Assembly: GCF_023051145.1 (NCBI RefSeq)
Contig: NZ_JALKFS010000005.1
Coordinates: forward strand, 4,667,733-4,731,732
Direction: 5' to 3'
Source of the DNA: Williamsia sp. DF01-3
GTDB lineage: Bacteria > Actinomycetota > Actinomycetes > Mycobacteriales > Mycobacteriaceae
Length of the DNA: 64,000 bases
The notes under the pieces are model-generated. The model had not been told where the DNA came from. It searched no databases and saw only the letters and a program-made list of their open reading frames with translations. The translations under genes were made by a program, and so were the position numbers. Positions 9,025 through 17,730 of this stretch are shown here, piece after piece (positions within the stretch are counted from its first letter, which is position 1; every line of letters begins with the position of its first letter).

Positions 9025-9903
9025 CTACGGCCTCTCGAGATGCGTTCTCGCGAAATCCAGTGAGCGCGAGAGGATCTCACGACGCTCGGCCTTGGTGTTC
9101 ACCGAACTCGTGGTGACCTCCAGAATGGCCGATCCGGAGAAGTCCCCGGCGGCCAGACTTTTACACACTTGCACACAGGGTTGCGAACCGTCGCCGGGGA
9201 CCAGGTGTTCGTCCACCGCCGCCCCCGAACCATCGGTGAGGTGCAGGTGACGTAGGCCACCGCCCATCCGGTTGAGCATCTCGATCGCATCCGCGCCCGC
9301 GGTCGCGGCATGGGAGAGGTCGAGTGTGTAGTTCGCGAAACCGTCGTCGGTGGGGTCGATCGACGTCGCGAAGGCAGAGACCGCCGCGCCCGGTCCCCCA
9401 CCGCGCCTTCGCATCCGCCCGGCGGCCTCTTCGTACTTGCCGAAGAACCTGTCGGTGCGGACGGGGAACATGTTCTCCACCGCGATGGCGATCCCCGAGT
9501 CGTCCTCGAGTGCGTCGATCAGATCGCGAAAACCACCCGCGTACTTTCGCTGCCACCGAAACGGTGGATGCACCACCACGGTCTCGGCGCCGAGATCCTC
9601 CGCCGCTGCCACCGATCGCGCCAGCTTGGCGGCGGGGTCGCGACCCCAGACCCGTTGCGAGATCAGCAGACACGGTGCGTGTACAGAAAGCACCGGCAGG
9701 TGGTAGCGGTCGGACAGGAACGCGACCCTGTCGATGTCCTGGCTGACCGGTTCTGCCCACACCATCAGCTCGATGCCGTCGTACCCCAGATCGTTTGCGT
9801 ACTGGAAAGCGGCTTCGGTGTTCTGGGGATACACGGACGCGGTCGACAGCCCGATCGCGATGTCTTCTCTCATCGACTCGTTCGGAGAACCCTGCGCGGA
9901 CAC
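9025..9903 (-). CDS. Sugar phosphate isomerase/epimerase-family TIM barrel (Rv0498-like)
   Basis: Xylose-isomerase-like TIM barrel (AP endonuclease 2 family), 292 aa. Seen in order: IGLSTASVYPQN, YDGIELMVW, LSVHAPCLL, VVVHPPFRWQ, IAVENMFPV, YTLDLSHAATAG, HLHLTDGSG and SAILEVTTSS, i.e. the beta strands carrying the metal ligands His/Glu/Asp/His/Glu. The reaction is not known. GTG 9903 is preferred, as GAGGAG sits 6 nt upstream; ATG 9873 is the alternative. It follows the membrane protein gene by 20 nt, so they probably form an operon. Confidence 0.82.
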   Translation of the reverse strand: MSAQGSPNESMREDIAIGLSTASVYPQNTEAAFQYANDLGYDGIELMVWAEPVSQDIDRVAFLSDRYHLPVLSVHAPCLLISQRVWGRDPAAKLARSVAAAEDLGAETVVVHPPFRWQRKYAGGFRDLIDALEDDSGIAIAVENMFPVRTDRFFGKYEEAAGRMRRRGGGPGAAVSAFATSIDPTDDGFANYTLDLSHAATAGADAIEMLNRMGGGLRHLHLTDGSGAAVDEHLVPGDGSQPCVQVCKSLAAGDFSGSAILEVTTSSVNTKAERREILSRSLDFARTHLERP

Positions 9904-9923
9904 GGCGATCTCCTCGGGCACTC

Positions 9924-11504
9924 TCAGTCTCCGGCGACGAGCAAGAGAACCAACGGGCCGATGGTCACCAGGAGACCGACCCCCAACGCCAAGAGTGTAC
10001 TGATCAGGTCCTGGCTGCGACGGACCACATGGACCAGGGTGACCATGCCGAAGATGACCGCTACCGCCAGGACGAGCGCGAAATACACGTTCCAGCGCCA
10101 CAGTTCGGTGAAGCCCCAGAAGAGGGCGACGCCGACTGCCAATCCGGCGAGGACCTGACCGATCAGGATCAGCCACTGCGCGGTCGGCGAGTGTCGCGAA
10201 TCACCGTCGGCGGTCTGAGCGCTGCCGCCGTCGCCGGTAGCTTGAGCGTCCGTCCCGCCGGCCTGTGTGTCGGCAGAGGATCCGGTGAGCCGCGCCTTGA
10301 CGGCTTCGGTCTCTTCGGCACTCGGGTGCACCTGCGGATGGATCAGCGGTCCGTGTTCCTCCGTGGCCCCGACCTCACGCAGGCCCGCCGGCATGCCGGA
10401 CGCCACCGGGTCGGTGCCCGTGAGGTCGACCTCTCGCGGATCAGGTTGCCGCACATCGCGTTTGGTCAGATCTGGACCTGACCCCTGCGTCTGCTCGTCG
10501 TCATCGACATCAAACCGGAGGTAACGACCCGCGGCCGCGCCCGACGTTGCCGTGGCGGAGGCCTGCGAGGTGGCGGCCTCCGTGGCAGGTTGCGGGGCGG
10601 TCTGTTCCGGCTCAGCCTGCTTCGGTCCGTCCACTGTGGGCGTCGATCGAGTGGACGCGTCTGGCTGGGCCGGCGGGTGGCCGGAGTCATCGACGGCCGG
10701 GATGAGCTGGGTGACCTGGTGGTCGGTGTTGCCACCGGCGTGGTCGTCGGACCGCTCAGGCGCCGACGGCGCAGGTGCCGATTCGTCCGCCTTACGTCCG
10801 AAGCCGAACAGACCGCGTTTGCGTTTGGCCGGCTTCGGGGCGGCAGAGGAGTCGTCGACGTCCTCGAAGTTGCGGTACCGCTGGAAGTCGGCCTCGCGCT
10901 CGGCGGCGGTGCGGAAGTCGTGCTGACCGTCTTCTCTGTTGCGGTCGGGGTCGTTGTCGTCGACCTGCGAATACGCCTGGACCGATGCGATGACGCCGGT
11001 GGTCTCCTCGTCGGGGTGCCCGTCGGACTGCTTGGCCTCTCCCGACGCGGTCTGCGACTCCTCGCGCTCGCCACGTTCGGCCGCCGGCATGGCTGCGGTC
11101 TCGTCGCCGCTTTTCGGCGACTCGGTGTTCGACCTCTCCGGTGATTCATCGGCCTGCTGCTCATCCGCCGGCGTCTCGACATCACGGGGGCGCGACAGAA
11201 CAGGACGCTCGGGCTCGCCCGGCGTCGGTGCGGCGGCATCGTCGGTGTCCCGCGCACGTTTGGACACCTCTGCTGAGTTGAAGTCCCGGGTGGGCGGCGG
11301 GGCAGAATCGTTCACCCGAGGGATCTCTCCCGTGAGTTCGGCAACCGACACCGCGCCCTTGCCTCCACGGTGGCGACGGCCGGTCGGCGGGTTGGCTGCA
11401 GGTTGAGACCCGGTTGCCGCGTTCTCCGCGTCCTGCTCCTTGGCCCGCGCCAACAACTCGGCAACCGAGATGGGGCGTGACTCGGGATCGGATCCTCTAG
11501 CCAT
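9924..11504 (-). CDS. Conserved membrane protein with long disordered N-terminus (Rv0497-like)
   Basis: 526-aa protein of unknown function. Residues 1 to about 430 are low complexity (Ser, Asp, Glu, Pro, Ala rich), probably cytoplasmic and disordered. The motif SVAEL occurs twice near the N-terminus (residues 13-17 and 53-57). The last ~90 residues hold three hydrophobic helices (around WLILIGQVLAGLAVGVALFW, VYFALVLAVAVIFGMVTLV and LALGVGLLVTIGPLVLLLVA). ATG 11504; 17 nt downstream of the phosphatase gene stop. The gene position equals Rv0497. Confidence 0.8.
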   Translation of the reverse strand: MARGSDPESRPISVAELLARAKEQDAENAATGSQPAANPPTGRRHRGGKGAVSVAELTGEIPRVNDSAPPPTRDFNSAEVSKRARDTDDAAAPTPGEPERPVLSRPRDVETPADEQQADESPERSNTESPKSGDETAAMPAAERGEREESQTASGEAKQSDGHPDEETTGVIASVQAYSQVDDNDPDRNREDGQHDFRTAAEREADFQRYRNFEDVDDSSAAPKPAKRKRGLFGFGRKADESAPAPSAPERSDDHAGGNTDHQVTQLIPAVDDSGHPPAQPDASTRSTPTVDGPKQAEPEQTAPQPATEAATSQASATATSGAAAGRYLRFDVDDDEQTQGSGPDLTKRDVRQPDPREVDLTGTDPVASGMPAGLREVGATEEHGPLIHPQVHPSAEETEAVKARLTGSSADTQAGGTDAQATGDGGSAQTADGDSRHSPTAQWLILIGQVLAGLAVGVALFWGFTELWRWNVYFALVLAVAVIFGMVTLVHVVRRSQDLISTLLALGVGLLVTIGPLVLLLVAGD

Positions 11505-11521
11505 GAGTTAGTTCACCATCC

Positions 11522-12478
11522 TTAGCGTTCACCAGCCGGCAACTCGGTATCGCTGGACTCGAGGTCCAGTCTGCGCAGAATGACACCTTCGCGCAGGGCC
11601 CACGGGCATATCTCCAAAGTATCGATCGACAGTGCTCGCATGCTCGCCTCGGCCACCAGTGCGCCTGCCACGAGCTGTCCCGCGCGGTTCACACTCACTC
11701 CCTCCAGCTCGGCCCGGTCCGCGGTGGTCATCCTGGAGATGAAGGCGATCAACTGCCGCAGACCATTGCTGGTCAGTGTCCTCCTCACCCGGGGTCCAGC
11801 GCTGGAAGGCGCCGCTCCGGTGAGTCGCGCCAGCGAGCGGAACGTCTTGGAACTGCCGACGGCGAGGTCGGGGGTGCCCGCAGCGAGGAGCTCTTTGGCC
11901 GCCGGCGCCAGTTCGGCGTCGAGCCAGTCACGCAGCACCGCGACCTTGCGGCGGCCGGGCGGATCGTCCGACAACCACTCGCGGGTCAGCCGGCCGGCGC
12001 CCAGCGGTAACGACAACGCGACGTCGGGTTCCTCGTCGACGCCGTTCGACAACTCGAGTGACCCGCCGCCGATGTCGAGGGCGACGATTCGGCCTGAGCC
12101 CCATCCGTACCAGCGGCGCACCGCGAGCGACGTCAGTCGCGCTTCGTCGACGCCGGAGAGCACAACCACCCGCACGCCGGTCTCGTCGGCGACCCGGTTG
12201 AGCACGTCATCACAGTTGGTGGCATCACGGACGGCCGAGGTGGCAAACGCCATCACCTGTTTGCAGCCCGAGGTGTAGGCGATCTTGGTGAACTCGTCGA
12301 CTGCCTCCACCAGGCTGTCTGCACCGGGATCGGACAGCCGCCCATCGGTGTCGATCTGCTCGGCGAGCCGCAAAGTGGACTTGGTCGAGCTCATCGGGGT
12401 CGGGTGACCGCCACGGTGAGCATCGACCACCAACAGGTGGACAGTGTTGCTGCCGACATCGAGGACTCCTAAACGCAC
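11522..12478 (-). CDS. Ppx/GppA-family exopolyphosphatase (Rv0496-like)
   Basis: Actin-like ATPase-fold phosphatase of 318 aa, probably hydrolysing polyphosphate or pppGpp. N-terminal phosphate-1 loop [17 protein letters not shown], then [10 protein letters not shown] and the second glycine-rich loop [14 protein letters not shown] around residue 140. At 318 aa it is the short Ppx1 type, without the C-terminal HD domain of longer Ppx. ATG 12478; co-directional with and 17 nt before the membrane protein gene. Divergent from the cysteine-rich Rv0495c-like gene, so the ~50-bp gap must hold both promoters. Confidence 0.88.
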   Translation of the reverse strand: MRLGVLDVGSNTVHLLVVDAHRGGHPTPMSSTKSTLRLAEQIDTDGRLSDPGADSLVEAVDEFTKIAYTSGCKQVMAFATSAVRDATNCDDVLNRVADETGVRVVVLSGVDEARLTSLAVRRWYGWGSGRIVALDIGGGSLELSNGVDEEPDVALSLPLGAGRLTREWLSDDPPGRRKVAVLRDWLDAELAPAAKELLAAGTPDLAVGSSKTFRSLARLTGAAPSSAGPRVRRTLTSNGLRQLIAFISRMTTADRAELEGVSVNRAGQLVAGALVAEASMRALSIDTLEICPWALREGVILRRLDLESSDTELPAGER

Positions 12479-12530
12479 GGCTTACAACCTAGTGCGTCTA
12501 CCGTTGATACTTGTGCAGCCAGCCTCCAAA

Positions 12531-13397
12531 ATGGTGCCCACCCCCGAGGTCCCGTTGGACTTTCCGAGGGAATGGTACGAATTCGCAGACCCAGCCGACC
12601 CCGAGCGCATCATCAACGCCGACCTCACCTGGTTGTTGTCGCATTGGACATGCGTCTTCGGTACCCCGGCGTGCCAGGGCATCATCGAGGGCCGCGAGAG
12701 CGATGGGTGTTGCAGCCACGGCGCCTATCTGTCTGACAAGGGCGACCGCAAGAACCTTGCCAAGGCCGCGGCCATGTTGACGCCGGACGACTGGCAGTTC
12801 TACGAAAAGGGTTCAGGCAAAGACCCCTTGGGCAAGCGGGGGTACCTCGAAGAGGATGAGCTGGACGACGAGCCCGCCATCAAGACGCGCAAGTACAAGG
12901 GCGCCTGCATATTCCTGAACCGGCCGGGGTTCGCCGGTGGGCAGGGTTGCGCCCTGCACTCGATGGCACTGCGCAAGGGCATCGAGCCGCTCGAGGTCAA
13001 ACCGGAGGTCTGCTGGCAACTTCCGGTGCGCCGGGAGGAGCAGTGGGTGGAACGCCCCGACGGTGAACAGGTGCTCAAGACCACGATCACCGAGTTCGAC
13101 CGCAGGGGCTGGGGTTCAGGTGGCGCCGACCTCAAGTGGTACTGCTCGGGGTCGCCGGACGCGCACATCGGCGAGAAGCAGGTGTGGCAGTCGTATGGAC
13201 CCGAGCTGATCGCGCTGATCGGCAAACCGGCCTACGACGAATTGGCCACCGTCTGCCGTCGCCGCAGCGCGCTGGGCCTCGTCGCGGTGCACCCGGCCAC
13301 GGCACAGGCCACCCAGCGTCAAGAGGGCGACCGCAAGTACGCCCAGCATCCCGAGGCCGAAGACATCGCCGACCCCGGTCTGCCGGACGTCACCTGA
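12531..13397 (+). CDS. Conserved actinobacterial Cys-rich protein (Rv0495c-like)
   Basis: 288-aa protein without an assigned function. A Cys/His pattern suggests a bound metal or Fe-S cluster: Cys41, Cys48, Cys60, Cys61 and His63 ([20 protein letters not shown]), then Cys126, Cys140 and His143 (GACIFLN, GCALHS), with a later CWQLP. This resembles the cysteine arrangement of YkgJ-type proteins, but the similarity is visual only. ATG 12531 is chosen; a GTG at 12513 in frame is possible. Convergent with regX3 (4-bp gap), as Rv0495c is placed next to Rv0496. Confidence 0.8.
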   Translation: MVPTPEVPLDFPREWYEFADPADPERIINADLTWLLSHWTCVFGTPACQGIIEGRESDGCCSHGAYLSDKGDRKNLAKAAAMLTPDDWQFYEKGSGKDPLGKRGYLEEDELDDEPAIKTRKYKGACIFLNRPGFAGGQGCALHSMALRKGIEPLEVKPEVCWQLPVRREEQWVERPDGEQVLKTTITEFDRRGWGSGGADLKWYCSGSPDAHIGEKQVWQSYGPELIALIGKPAYDELATVCRRRSALGLVAVHPATAQATQRQEGDRKYAQHPEAEDIADPGLPDVT

Positions 13398-13401
13398 GAA
13401 C

Positions 13402-14091
13402 TCAGGGCTCGAACTTGTAGCCCAGACCGCGCACCGTCACGAGGTGTTTCGGGTTGCCGGGGTCGGATTCGATCTTCGACCGCAGCCGCTTGACGTGGAC
13501 GTCGAGGGTCTTGGTGTCGCCCACGTAGTCGGCGCCCCAGACCCGGTCGATGAGCTGGCCGCGGGTGAGTACCCGTCCGGCATTGCGGAGCAGATACTCG
13601 AGCAGGTCGAACTCCTTGAGCGGCAACGTCACCGACTGGCCACTGGCCGAGACCGTATGGCGTTCGACGTCCATCGAGACCGGGCCGGCCTCGATGAGTC
13701 CGCCGTCGAGGTCGTCGGTCTCGGCCGAATCACCGCCGCGGCGCAGGACCGCCCTGATCCGCGCGATCAGCTCGCGGGCCGAATAGGGTTTGGTCACATA
13801 GTCATCGGCGCCCAACTCGAGCCCGACAACCTTGTCGATCTCGCTGTCGCGGGCGGTCACCATGATCACCGGCACCGACGACTTGGCGCGGATCGCCTTG
13901 CACACCTCGGTACCCGAGGCACCCGGCAGCATGAGGTCCAGGAGGACGATGTCGGGACCGACGCGTTCGAAGACGGGCAACGCGGAGTTGCCGTCGGTGA
14001 CGATGGTGGCCTCGAATCCCTCCTTACGAAGCAGGAACGCAAGCGGGTCGGCCAAGGACTCCTCGTCCTCGACGATCAGCACATGTGTCAA
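13402..14091 (-). CDS. regX3: Two-component response regulator RegX3
   Basis: OmpR/PhoB-type regulator of the phosphate-starvation response, 229 aa. Receiver domain: VLIVEDEESLADPL, phospho-acceptor Asp in IVLLDLMLPG, Thr in MVTARDSEIDK, Lys in YVTKPYSARELIARIR. C-terminal winged helix: PLKEFDLLEYLLRNAGRVL and VDVHVKRLRSKIE-like end with VTVRGLGYKFEP. The start is TTG 14091, which overlaps the senX3 stop as TTGA; the much longer open frame upstream is antisense/out-of-frame senX3, not a fusion. Coupled translation with senX3 is likely. Confidence 0.96.
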   Translation of the reverse strand: MTHVLIVEDEESLADPLAFLLRKEGFEATIVTDGNSALPVFERVGPDIVLLDLMLPGASGTEVCKAIRAKSSVPVIMVTARDSEIDKVVGLELGADDYVTKPYSARELIARIRAVLRRGGDSAETDDLDGGLIEAGPVSMDVERHTVSASGQSVTLPLKEFDLLEYLLRNAGRVLTRGQLIDRVWGADYVGDTKTLDVHVKRLRSKIESDPGNPKHLVTVRGLGYKFEP

Positions 14092-15407
14092 CGGCTCAGT
14101 TCTCTCTCTTCGGTGACCACGGTCTGCGTGGTCGGTTCTGCGCTTGTGGCAGTGGACAACTCGGGGGCTCGCGACGTGGTGCGTGTCGCCAGCGGGATGG
14201 TGAGGGTGAAGGTGGATCCGGTGCCGGGTTTGCTCCACAGGTCGATGGATCCGCCGTGGTTCACCGCAACGTGTTTGACGATGGCCAGTCCCAGACCGGT
14301 ACCTCCGGTGGCCCGCGACCTCGCCTTGTCGACCCGGAAGAAGCGTTCGAACACCCGCTGCTGGTGTTGCGGGGCGATCCCGATGCCGCGGTCGGTGACG
14401 GCGATGGCCACCATCTGGCGGTTGTCGATGGTCACCACACGCCTGCTCACCGACACCGCGGTACCGCTGGGCGAGTAGGCGATTGCGTTGGCCACGAGGT
14501 TGTTCAGGGCGGTGAGCAACAGGGTGTGGTCGCCGTCGACATGCAGATCGGAATCCTCGTCGGTGGTGAGTTTGATGCCCGCGGCCTCGGCGTTGATCTG
14601 GGCGCGGTCGATGACCTCGTCGATGAGTACGTCCACCTCGACGTCCTCGAGGTCGGGCAGCTTCTCGGCGCCCTGCAACCGCGACAGCGCGATCAACTCG
14701 GAGACCATGTTGCCCATGCGCAGGGCCTCGATGCGCACCCGCTCTCCGAAGTGCTCCACCGAGTACGGGTCGTCGGCCGATTCCATCAGCGCTTCGGCCA
14801 GCAGTCCGATGGCGGCGACGGGCGTCTTGAGTTCGTGCGAGACGTTGGCCACGAAATCGCGGCGGGTCTGCTCGACCCGCATGTGTTCGGAGTCGTCCTG
14901 GCCGTAGATGACGGTGTAGCGCTCGTCTCCGTCCGAGATCCGTTCGGTGACACACGAGACCGACTGGATCTTGCGGCCCGGCCCTCGGCCGGTGGACACG
15001 AAGGCACCGATGCCCTGCGGCGGCACGAAGGTGAACCTGCTGGTGTCGCCGCTCTCGAGGGTGTACCTGGCGTAGTCCCACACGTCATCGTCGAGGAGAT
15101 GGTCGCGAACCATGCCGAGGGCGTTGGCGCGATCGTTGAAGAACACGACGTCGCGGACGTCGTCGACGACAGCAACACCGGTCTCGCCACCGTCGATGAT
15201 CAGGTCGAGCAGGGTGGCCCGGGTCATCCGGGGAACCCGGGCGGACGACGAGTGCAGAAGCGGTGCGGCGTCGGACTCGACCGGCGTTGCCGATCGGGTG
15301 AGGTCGTAAGACGCGGAGGCGGCGCGCCTGCGGCCCAGATACCATCCGGCCGCCACGCCGATAAGAAGTGCCAGCACGCCCACTGCCGCGATGAAAATTG
15401 CGGTCAC
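14088..15407 (-). CDS. senX3: Sensor histidine kinase SenX3
   Basis: Membrane sensor kinase of RegX3, 439 aa. An N-terminal hydrophobic segment (FIAAVGVLALLIGVAAGWYL) is followed by a PAS-like region (VVDDVRDVVFFNDRANALGM), the H-box FVANVSHELKTPVAAIGLLA, the N-box NLVANAIAYSPSG, the D-box VTDRGIGIAP and the G-box ATGGTGLGLAIVKHV. The C-terminal EERELSR is the same as in M. tuberculosis SenX3. GTG 15407 gives VTAIF, matching the mycobacterial MTVF start; a TTG two codons upstream is possible. A PHO-like repeat lies about 85 nt upstream. Confidence 0.96.
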   Translation of the reverse strand: MTAIFIAAVGVLALLIGVAAGWYLGRRRAASASYDLTRSATPVESDAAPLLHSSSARVPRMTRATLLDLIIDGGETGVAVVDDVRDVVFFNDRANALGMVRDHLLDDDVWDYARYTLESGDTSRFTFVPPQGIGAFVSTGRGPGRKIQSVSCVTERISDGDERYTVIYGQDDSEHMRVEQTRRDFVANVSHELKTPVAAIGLLAEALMESADDPYSVEHFGERVRIEALRMGNMVSELIALSRLQGAEKLPDLEDVEVDVLIDEVIDRAQINAEAAGIKLTTDEDSDLHVDGDHTLLLTALNNLVANAIAYSPSGTAVSVSRRVVTIDNRQMVAIAVTDRGIGIAPQHQQRVFERFFRVDKARSRATGGTGLGLAIVKHVAVNHGGSIDLWSKPGTGSTFTLTIPLATRTTSRAPELSTATSAEPTTQTVVTEERELSR

Positions 15408-15489
15408 AAGCAAATCTTACGGGCAGGGCAACAGGACACCACAGCAGAATGCTGGGCAGTGACGGTCGGTAACAAGTCAGCGCGCAAGT

Positions 15490-15507
15490 GTTCGGACGCT
15501 GTTCATC
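15490..15507. promoter_or_regulatory. Possible PHO box (RegX3 site) upstream of senX3-regX3
   Basis: GTTCGGA-CGCT-GTTCATC: two GTTC-headed 7-mers with 11-bp spacing, the layout known for PhoP/RegX3-type direct-repeat boxes. It is about 85 nt upstream of the senX3 start. Autoregulation of senX3-regX3 is known in mycobacteria; this particular site is inferred from pattern only. Confidence 0.4.
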
Positions 15508-15575
15508 CGATGGTCGCCGAAAGAGCCCCGCACGCGCGATCGGAAGGGATCGGGCTCATCGAATCGAGGTGACGA

Positions 15576-15869
15576 TCAGCGGGTGACCTCGGTGGCCATC
15601 GGCGCATATTGCGGATGTTGTTCGATGAAGTAGCCGACGTACGAGCACAGAGGTACGACTTTCTTACCGGAGCGCTCGATATCGTCGAGGACGTATTTCA
15701 CCAGGTGTCCGGCATAACCTTTGCCACTGAATTGATCGAGCACCACGGTGTGGGTCAGCACCACCTGCTCGGGCTCACTGACGTAGTCGAGATATCCGAC
15801 ATATTGCTCGCCGTCGAAGATCTCGTACCGTTCCTGGGCCTGAGAATGTGTCACTCGGATATTTGCCAT
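15576..15869 (-). CDS. Small GNAT-like N-acetyltransferase
   Basis: 97-aa single-domain acetyltransferase of the short YidJ/YjdJ GNAT type. Seen: YEIFDGEQYVGYLDYV, VVLTHTVVLDQFSGKGYAGHLVKYVL (the acetyl-CoA pyrophosphate loop is QFSGKGYAGHL), and the end VVPLCSYVGYFIEQHPQY, which is characteristic of this family. Substrate unknown. It sits between gpmA and senX3, where M. tuberculosis has no gene. Confidence 0.85.
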   Translation of the reverse strand: MANIRVTHSQAQERYEIFDGEQYVGYLDYVSEPEQVVLTHTVVLDQFSGKGYAGHLVKYVLDDIERSGKKVVPLCSYVGYFIEQHPQYAPMATEVTR

Positions 15870-16017
15870 GCAAGCTCCCCCGCCTCAGCTGGATTCGCCG
15901 GTCAGATGCGCAGACGCCATCATGCGACCAGGGTAGTCCTGATCACGGCTTACGAGAGCGGGATGCGGCAATCACTTGATCGCGAATCTCCGATCGGAAA
16001 GAAAGAGCGATTGCTCG

Positions 16018-16764
16018 CTATTTACTGCCCTGCGCCGCCACCGCCGCAGCTCCCGCAGCGGCCGCCTCAGGGTCCAGATATGCGCCGCCTTTGATGACCG
16101 GCTCGAGATTGTCGTCGAGGTCATAGCGCAGCGGATTGCCCGTCGGAATGTTCAGCCCCGCGATGTCGTCGTCCGAAATCCCGTCGAGATGTTTCACCAG
16201 AGCTCGCAGGGAATTGCCGTGCGCAGCCACCAGCACCGTCTTGCCCGCCTTGAGGTCGGCGACGATGGTCTCGTTGTAGTACGGGATCAATCGGTCGACA
16301 ACATCCTTGAGGCACTCGGTCTGTGGAACTGCCGGCAGGTCCGCATACCGGGGATCTGCATCCTGGCTGTATTCGGCGCCCTTCTCCAGGACCGGCGGCG
16401 GGGTGTCGTAGCTACGGCGCCACAACATGAACTGGTCGTTGCCGAACTTCTCTTTGGTCTCGGCCTTGTTCAGACCCTGCAGAGCGCCGTAGTGCCGCTC
16501 GTTCAGTCGCCAGTCACGCACCACCGGGATCCAATGACGGTCGGCCCTGTCCAGGGCGATCTGAGCGGTCGAGATCGCGCGCCGGAGCAGCGAGGTGTAC
16601 AGAACGTCGGGGAGCAGATCGTGCTCGACGAGCAACTCTCCGGCGCGTACCGCTTCGGCCTCGCCCTTCTCGGTGAGGGCAACGTCGACCCAACCGGTGA
16701 ACTGGTTGGACGCATTCCACACGCTTTCACCGTGACGCATCAAGATCAGGGTTCCGTTGCTCAT
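16018..16764 (-). CDS. gpmA: 2,3-bisphosphoglycerate-dependent phosphoglycerate mutase
   Basis: Interconverts 3- and 2-phosphoglycerate in glycolysis and gluconeogenesis. 248 aa, the usual length. The phosphohistidine motif [12 protein letters not shown] has His11, Glu87-type acid is in [17 protein letters not shown], and the second catalytic His182 is in [14 protein letters not shown] 16764. The Ala-rich C-terminus ([15 protein letters not shown]) is like that of mycobacterial Gpm1. Confidence 0.96.
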   Translation of the reverse strand: MSNGTLILMRHGESVWNASNQFTGWVDVALTEKGEAEAVRAGELLVEHDLLPDVLYTSLLRRAISTAQIALDRADRHWIPVVRDWRLNERHYGALQGLNKAETKEKFGNDQFMLWRRSYDTPPPVLEKGAEYSQDADPRYADLPAVPQTECLKDVVDRLIPYYNETIVADLKAGKTVLVAAHGNSLRALVKHLDGISDDDIAGLNIPTGNPLRYDLDDNLEPVIKGGAYLDPEAAAAGAAAVAAQGSK

Positions 16765-16896
16765 AGAGCAGTAGTTTTCCACAGGCCCACCACGGAAGCA
16801 TTTGTCACCTGCCGGTCGCGGCATTCGACACCTATCGGTCGATCGAGGCCACACAACCACAACACACCGCGCGGATCGACCCCCTACACTGACGCC

Positions 16897-17640
16897 ATGC
16901 TCTCAGGCGCGTGGAATTTCCGTGACGTATCCGGCCTCAAGACCACCGAAGGACGTTGCGTCGCTTCGGGTTTGCTGTTCCGCAGTTCGGAACTGAGCAA
17001 CCTCGACGACACCGGCGGGCAAGATCTCATCAACCTCGGCGTCACCGATGTCTTCGATCTGCGCGACTACGCGGAGATCGAGAAGAGCGGGTCGGACCGC
17101 GTTCCGGACTCGATCGAGGTGCACGTCGTTCCCTTCGATCTCCGGCCGGACGGCAAAGCTCCACATGAGATGTCGGGCGACGACTACATCGCCAACCGCA
17201 CCCGCTACATGTACGACGTCTACGCACAGATGCCCGCGCTCCCCGGCGCGATGAGCACGGTGGACCAGGTGATCAAGTTGCTCGGCGACCCCGATCGGCG
17301 GGTACTGGTGCACTGCGCAGCAGGCAAGGACCGCACCGGCTGGGTGGTGGCTGCCGTACTCACCGCGCTCGCGGTGGACCCCGACGAGATCATGGCCGAC
17401 TACCTGGAGAGCAACGGCGACATCGACGCCCTTCGCGCGCACCTCCAGCGCATCTACGGCCCCCCGGAGGGCGGCGAACCGATCGAGATCTCCGATGACC
17501 TCCTCGGGGTGAAGGCCGACTACCTGCAAAGCGCGCGCGAGGCCGCGCTGGCGAAATCCGGGACCTTCGACGAGTACCTGGCGGCCTGCCGGGTGACCGC
17601 AGGTGACCTGGATCGCTTGCGCGCCCGCATGCTGACGTAG
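16897..17640 (+). CDS. Tyrosine/dual-specificity protein phosphatase (PtpB-like)
   Basis: 247-aa phosphatase of the Y_phosphatase3 family, to which secreted M. tuberculosis PtpB belongs. Family N-terminus NFRDVSGL and [11 protein letters not shown]-loop [10 protein letters not shown] with nucleophile Cys140 and Arg146; the acid-rich region after DLRDYAE. No signal peptide is visible. The Lys/Asp following Gly in the P-loop is the PtpB type associated with phosphoinositide/phosphotyrosine activity; the native target here is unknown. ATG 16897, divergent from gpmA (132 bp). Confidence 0.88.
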   Translation: MLSGAWNFRDVSGLKTTEGRCVASGLLFRSSELSNLDDTGGQDLINLGVTDVFDLRDYAEIEKSGSDRVPDSIEVHVVPFDLRPDGKAPHEMSGDDYIANRTRYMYDVYAQMPALPGAMSTVDQVIKLLGDPDRRVLVHCAAGKDRTGWVVAAVLTALAVDPDEIMADYLESNGDIDALRAHLQRIYGPPEGGEPIEISDDLLGVKADYLQSAREAALAKSGTFDEYLAACRVTAGDLDRLRARMLT

Positions 17641-17710
17641 TCACAAACAGGCCCTATCCGGGCTCCGAGTGCAGGTCAGCGCTCGTGTCCGATTTGTTTG
17701 GCGAACTCAT

Positions 17711-17727
17711 TTGCATGCATGATGCAA
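17711..17727. promoter_or_regulatory. Palindromic operator candidate at the MFS gene start
   Basis: TTGCAT-GCATG-ATGCAA, a perfect 6-bp inverted repeat with a 5-nt spacer, ends 3 nt before the ATG at 17731. It is the size and place of a TetR/MarR-type operator for an efflux gene. No regulator gene is adjacent. Confidence 0.45.
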
Positions 17728-17730
17728 GTA

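Noticed and set aside
13402-15081. Apparent 559-aa fusion ending in RegX3
   Set aside because: The N-terminal part is an out-of-frame reading of senX3; the two genes overlap only by TTGA.
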